Of a stretch of DNA of 64,000 nucleotides, positions 62,601 to 64,000 are shown piece after piece; position 1 is the stretch's first letter; each line of letters starts with the position of its first letter. A program made the translations under genes and the position numbers. The notes under the pieces are model-generated. The model saw nothing but the letters and a program-made list of their open reading frames with translations, was not told where the DNA came from and ran no database searches. The stretch is taken from NCBI RefSeq assembly GCF_036669915.1, contig NC_089313.1, positions 283,585 to 347,584 on the forward strand, read 5' to 3'. The stretch is from Pocillopora verrucosa. Its lineage: Eukaryota > Cnidaria > Anthozoa > Scleractinia > Pocilloporidae.

Positions 62601-63860
62601 TAAGTAAACTATGTACATGTATCTGGGAAATAAAGTGGGTCAAGAATAAGTGAGCTTGATTCAGGGTTGAGAAGTCCAGAGGTCCTTGTATAAAACCTGG
62701 TTGGGTAATTATGCTGTTTTCTTGAACAAGACTCTTCACCATTGCAGTGCTTCTCCCCACCTGCAAGTTTAACTACTGTAGGTATAGGCAATCAGCCTGT
62801 GGAAGGAAGTGCTAGGGGTAAGGGGGGAGGGGTAAGGGTTTATGGGTGAGGGGGGAGGGGGAGGGGGAGGGTAGTATCCTGCCATGGACTAGCATTCTAT
62901 CTGGGAGGAGAGGGGGGTTAGTGACACAAATTGTTACCTTGTGAAAGAAACCCAGATAAGCTGACCATGTGGGCCATTTGGCTCCAGGTGCTGACATGGT
63001 TAGATATCAACAATTCTTACCAGTACTTATTGCCACTATCACAAACTTTAGACAGGCCATTACACCAGCACTTAGAGCAGCCATCTGGATTGTTAGCATC
63101 TAGATTGAAACGTCCTGCTGCACATTTATCACAGCGTGGTCCAGTGACTCCAGGCTACCAAAAAGGGTCAAATCAAAGAGCTTTAATTCATAAAACTTTA
63201 GTCTGTAAAGATGACTATGAGGAATAATAATGACATCACTATTGTATTTGATCAAAGTGTCTTGAGAAAGCAGTCCACTGAGTAGCCACCTAATGATAGG
63301 TTGTTTAACAAATACAGTCCAGAGTTTATTCTGCTCATTTATCATATGGATGACTTTGACAGCCAATTACTTACAGTCTTTTATCAACCCTAGCAATGTT
63401 TATTTAAGGTTATAACAGCCAAAAAAATGCCCATACCCCAACAGATTTACTCCATGAAGTATTATTATTTTTATAGGGAGCACCCTCTTATCAATTCAAC
63501 AATCCTAAGAGCTCACCTTACAAAAGCATGTTCCACCATTGCTGTCACATATCCTACTGTCAACTCCTCTGGGATCACAACTTTCACATTTCTGGCACAA
63601 AGGATAGTTAAAATATCCAACAGCACACTTTTTACATTTCTTCCCAGTATGAGATGGTTTACAGTTACACTGCCCTGTGTTAGGATTGCATGCTATATTG
63701 TTACCAACCACACCAAACCTCTCACAGCCACAGTCCTCACAACCAAGGATGGGGTCATAACAGCAGGTTCCTTGCAGGCAGAATTCACAGTTTGGCCCAA
63801 CAGTGTTTTTTGGACAATCACAGGCCCCAGTGATCTCATTACAGAAAACACAACGGCATC
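41475..63860 (-). CDS. LAMA: Laminin alpha chain, 3' two thirds (partial at the window edge)
   Basis: Basement-membrane subunit that trimerises with beta and gamma chains through a coiled coil and binds cell receptors through its five C-terminal LG domains. Thirty-two phase-consistent coding exons are visible. They encode about 2287 residues ending GGCPYN and a TAA at 41475-41477. Order from the N-terminal side: LE repeats, one L4 (laminin IV) domain, LE repeats, coiled coil, LG1-LG3, Thr/Pro linker, LG4-LG5. Exon coordinates are given in the five domain entries that follow. The presence of L4 before the last LE block excludes a short alpha4-type chain. Whether it is of alpha1/2 or alpha3/5 type cannot be told. 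The LN domain and first LE repeats lie beyond position 64000. The visible part looks intact. Odd points: a stop-containing LamG-like exon at 56841-57172, basic clusters in LG1 and the linker, and an LG3 without its usual cysteines. Confidence 0.95.
44505..45486 (-). other. Laminin alpha: LG3-LG4 linker, basic cluster and Thr/Pro tract
   Basis: Exon 45392-45486 encodes FEKYKRRRNVIFDND, a basic cluster in an acidic setting. Exon 44505-44775 starts with KPPDIGEM. A mucin-like tract of mostly Thr with Pro and Ser follows (about 44640-44756), built from ACA/ACC codons with an internal 27-30 base repetition. VCQVPEKP then opens LG4. Linkers between LG3 and LG4 are known processing sites in several vertebrate alpha chains; cleavage here is only inferred. 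Confidence 0.85.
46733..46870. mobile_element. Fold-back (MITE-like) element in a laminin intron
   Basis: The left arm (46733-46789) and right arm (46812-46870) are inverted copies with few mismatches, sharing AAATGTAAAATGGTTTC, GTTTACAT, GCCTGATG and GGGAGGTT. A loop of about 22 bases separates them. A further partial copy of the end (AAACCGTGTTTACAT, TGTAAAATGGTTT) follows at 46899-46932. Confidence 0.7.
50260..50445 (+). repeat. Retroelement-tail-like repeat with GAAACGTCAG motif
   Basis: A stretch with ACTCTGATGGTGACCTCC and ACGTCGAAACGTCAG is followed by a less AT-rich segment in a laminin intron. The GAAACGTC motif also appears in the 12185-12320 repeat family. The start (CATCCCACATATCTATGAG, then TACCC) resembles 46628-46655. 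Confidence 0.4.
52060..52265 (+). repeat. Dispersed intronic repeat, copy A
   Basis: Blocks AGCAAACAGGTATTGAGAA, TTGATCTAACACCAAATTCC, AAGGAATGTATAGCAGC and TCTTGGGAGTTAA recur in the same order at 53755-53890 and 61560-61745. Non-coding, within a laminin intron. Confidence 0.65.
53755..53890 (+). repeat. Dispersed intronic repeat, copy B
   Basis: Carries GCAAACAGGTAATGAGCATA, TTATCTTGATCTTAGACC, AAATGTGTAGCAGCTTGAG and TTAGGGGTTAAG, matching copy A at 52060-52265. Confidence 0.6.
56530..56665 (-). repeat. Reverse copy of the dispersed AACAATCAAGAG repeat
   Basis: The complement reads TTTGTTAACAATCAGGAGC, then ATGATCATTTCCTTTATTC, matching the repeat that hosts the Penelope-like insertion (flanks of 21661-23033) and the copy at 37280-37400. 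CCCTTTAACTCC marks its outer end. Confidence 0.55.
56841..57172 (-). pseudogene. Stop-containing LamG-like exon inside a laminin alpha intron
   Basis: A 332-base segment with an acceptor at 57173-57174 and donor GTAATC at 56835-56840. It encodes the C-terminal half of a concanavalin-type LamG domain: FELRFFNRDRNQRAI, TWNHVAATYDYDSGKA, FKGRVACLQIYDEALTKKQL, ending ACDPG. An in-frame TAG at 57019-57021 interrupts it. Its phases (2 in, 1 out) equal those of the neighbouring laminin exon 57463-57539. No first half of such a domain was found nearby. It is read as a relic or a poison exon rather than part of the main protein. Confidence 0.7.
57463..59925 (-). other. Laminin alpha: second LE block and entry to the coiled coil
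   Basis: Exons 59799-59925, 58773-59281, 58492-58672, 57906-58182 and 57463-57539. They encode LE repeats (CNCFDHSEDCDGESGECYSC, CKEGYVGQRCNKCADGFYGD, CECPEGVTGRRCDRC). The last repeat ends CQYCGECVGRLLKTATELDR, the usual start of the coiled-coil region. Exon 57463-57539 (77 bases, phase 2 to phase 1) carries LIPPTNEYNSTMEELSKVVG. It is supported by its borders and phase, and it links 57906-58182 to the next coil exon. Confidence 0.88.
59440..59660. mobile_element. Fold-back copy of the TTTGGTTTTATCAAC repeat family
   Basis: The left arm begins ATAATTTGGTTTTATCAACT at 59448. The right arm ends in its complement, TTGATAAAACCAAATTATC, near 59631. The arms also share AAGAGTTTAAAAGCT and TGATAATGT. 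The loop contains GAGGTTTCCAACATTAGCC and CTTTCATCAAGG. No coding capacity; it lies in a laminin intron. Confidence 0.65.
61560..61745 (+). repeat. Dispersed intronic repeat, copy C
   Basis: Shows AAAGCAAACAAGTGATAGGA, TCTTGATATAGCACCAAATTC, TTACAAGGAAATGTAGAGCA and GATCTTGGGAGTTAAGGA, in the same order as copies A and B. Confidence 0.6.
62640..62920 (+). mobile_element. tRNA-SINE-like copy in a laminin intron
   Basis: Contains AAAACCTGGTTGGGTAATTA, TGCTGTTTTCTTGAACAAG and CTGCCATGGACTAGCATTC, the same series of blocks as the copy at 35625-35805. A G-rich low-complexity run (62817-62875) sits inside it. Confidence 0.5.
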
Positions 63861-64000
63861 CTTAAATTTCAAAAGAAAGCAGATTTTAATTAGGTAAAAA
63901 TTAAATTGAAAATTTTTAACAGATGAAGCCTATAACTACAATTCCAAAACAAGAACTACTCAGGCATAGGTCTGGTTTTTACAAAGACTGTCTGGTGAAA
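63861..64000 (-). other. Laminin alpha intron running off the window
   Basis: The acceptor at 63861-63862 precedes the first visible laminin exon. No further coding segment is seen before the edge. Confidence 0.6.

Larger units (their letters stand above)
60636..63860 (-). other. Laminin alpha: LE repeats and L4 domain exons
   Basis: Exons 63517-63860, 63021-63154, 62257-62416, 61878-61979, 61002-61088 and 60636-60869. The first two encode LE repeats with spaced cysteines and glycines (CDCPKNTVGPNCEFC, CNCKPSHTGKKCKKC). KYWSKINTMDNW at the 63021/62416 junction begins the L4 domain. Its signature ISSYGGKLMYTISYEV is in 61878-61979 and DDFMSVFHDIKSLKLRA in 60636-60869. It closes with CPVKATGDSCE, returning to an LE repeat. 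The first exon starts mid-codon, so a further upstream exon ends in phase 1. Confidence 0.93.

Overview
The window is intron-rich, AT-rich animal DNA. It carries six complete protein-coding genes and the 3' two thirds of a laminin alpha gene. Introns with GT-AG borders, a laminin alpha chain, an HDAC1/2-type deacetylase, an EB-family microtubule protein, Penelope-like retroelements and many small fold-back repeats point to a metazoan. The repeat style and compact gene spacing suggest an anthozoan cnidarian, probably a stony coral. That placement is inference; no species-specific marker was seen.

Layout. 1300-3945 (+): reticulocalbin-like six-EF-hand protein of the ER lumen with an acidic N-terminal tract and a C-terminal HDEL. 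5292-12850 (+): class I histone deacetylase HDAC1, 16 coding exons, 614 residues. 13783-16985 (+): LONRF-type RING/TPR/RING/LON E3 ligase, two coding exons. 19249-24791 (+): UDP-galactose-4-epimerase GALE, 10 coding exons. 27452-31121 (-): EB1/EB3-type MAPRE, 7 coding exons, ending in the EEY tail. 32345-37700 (+): MPPE1/Cdc1-like membrane metallophosphoesterase, 8 coding exons, divergent from MAPRE. 37940-40975: satellite array. 41475-63860 (-): laminin alpha, 32 coding exons seen, entering from the right edge. Exon borders were placed by hand from splice signals, reading phase and family conservation, and every junction is phase-consistent.

The genes do not form a pathway; this is an ordinary mixed neighbourhood. 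The only shared regulatory region suggested by the layout is the 1.2 kb between the divergent MAPRE and MPPE1 starts. GALE and MAPRE converge.

The accessory content is the most interesting part. A Penelope-like element (21673-23021) sits in a GALE intron. It has a 12-bp target duplication and two equal 277-bp inverted arms, each holding a hammerhead-ribozyme-like core. A deleted sister copy with an 11-bp target duplication lies in an HDAC1 intron (10588-11059). Also present are a 240-bp satellite with a 481-bp dimeric period and an internal palindrome in each monomer, a 23-bp minisatellite of 13 units, several MITE-like fold-backs, and tRNA-SINE-like copies. Inside the laminin gene, a LamG-like exon lies in an intron with splice phases that fit the flanking exons but carries an in-frame stop.
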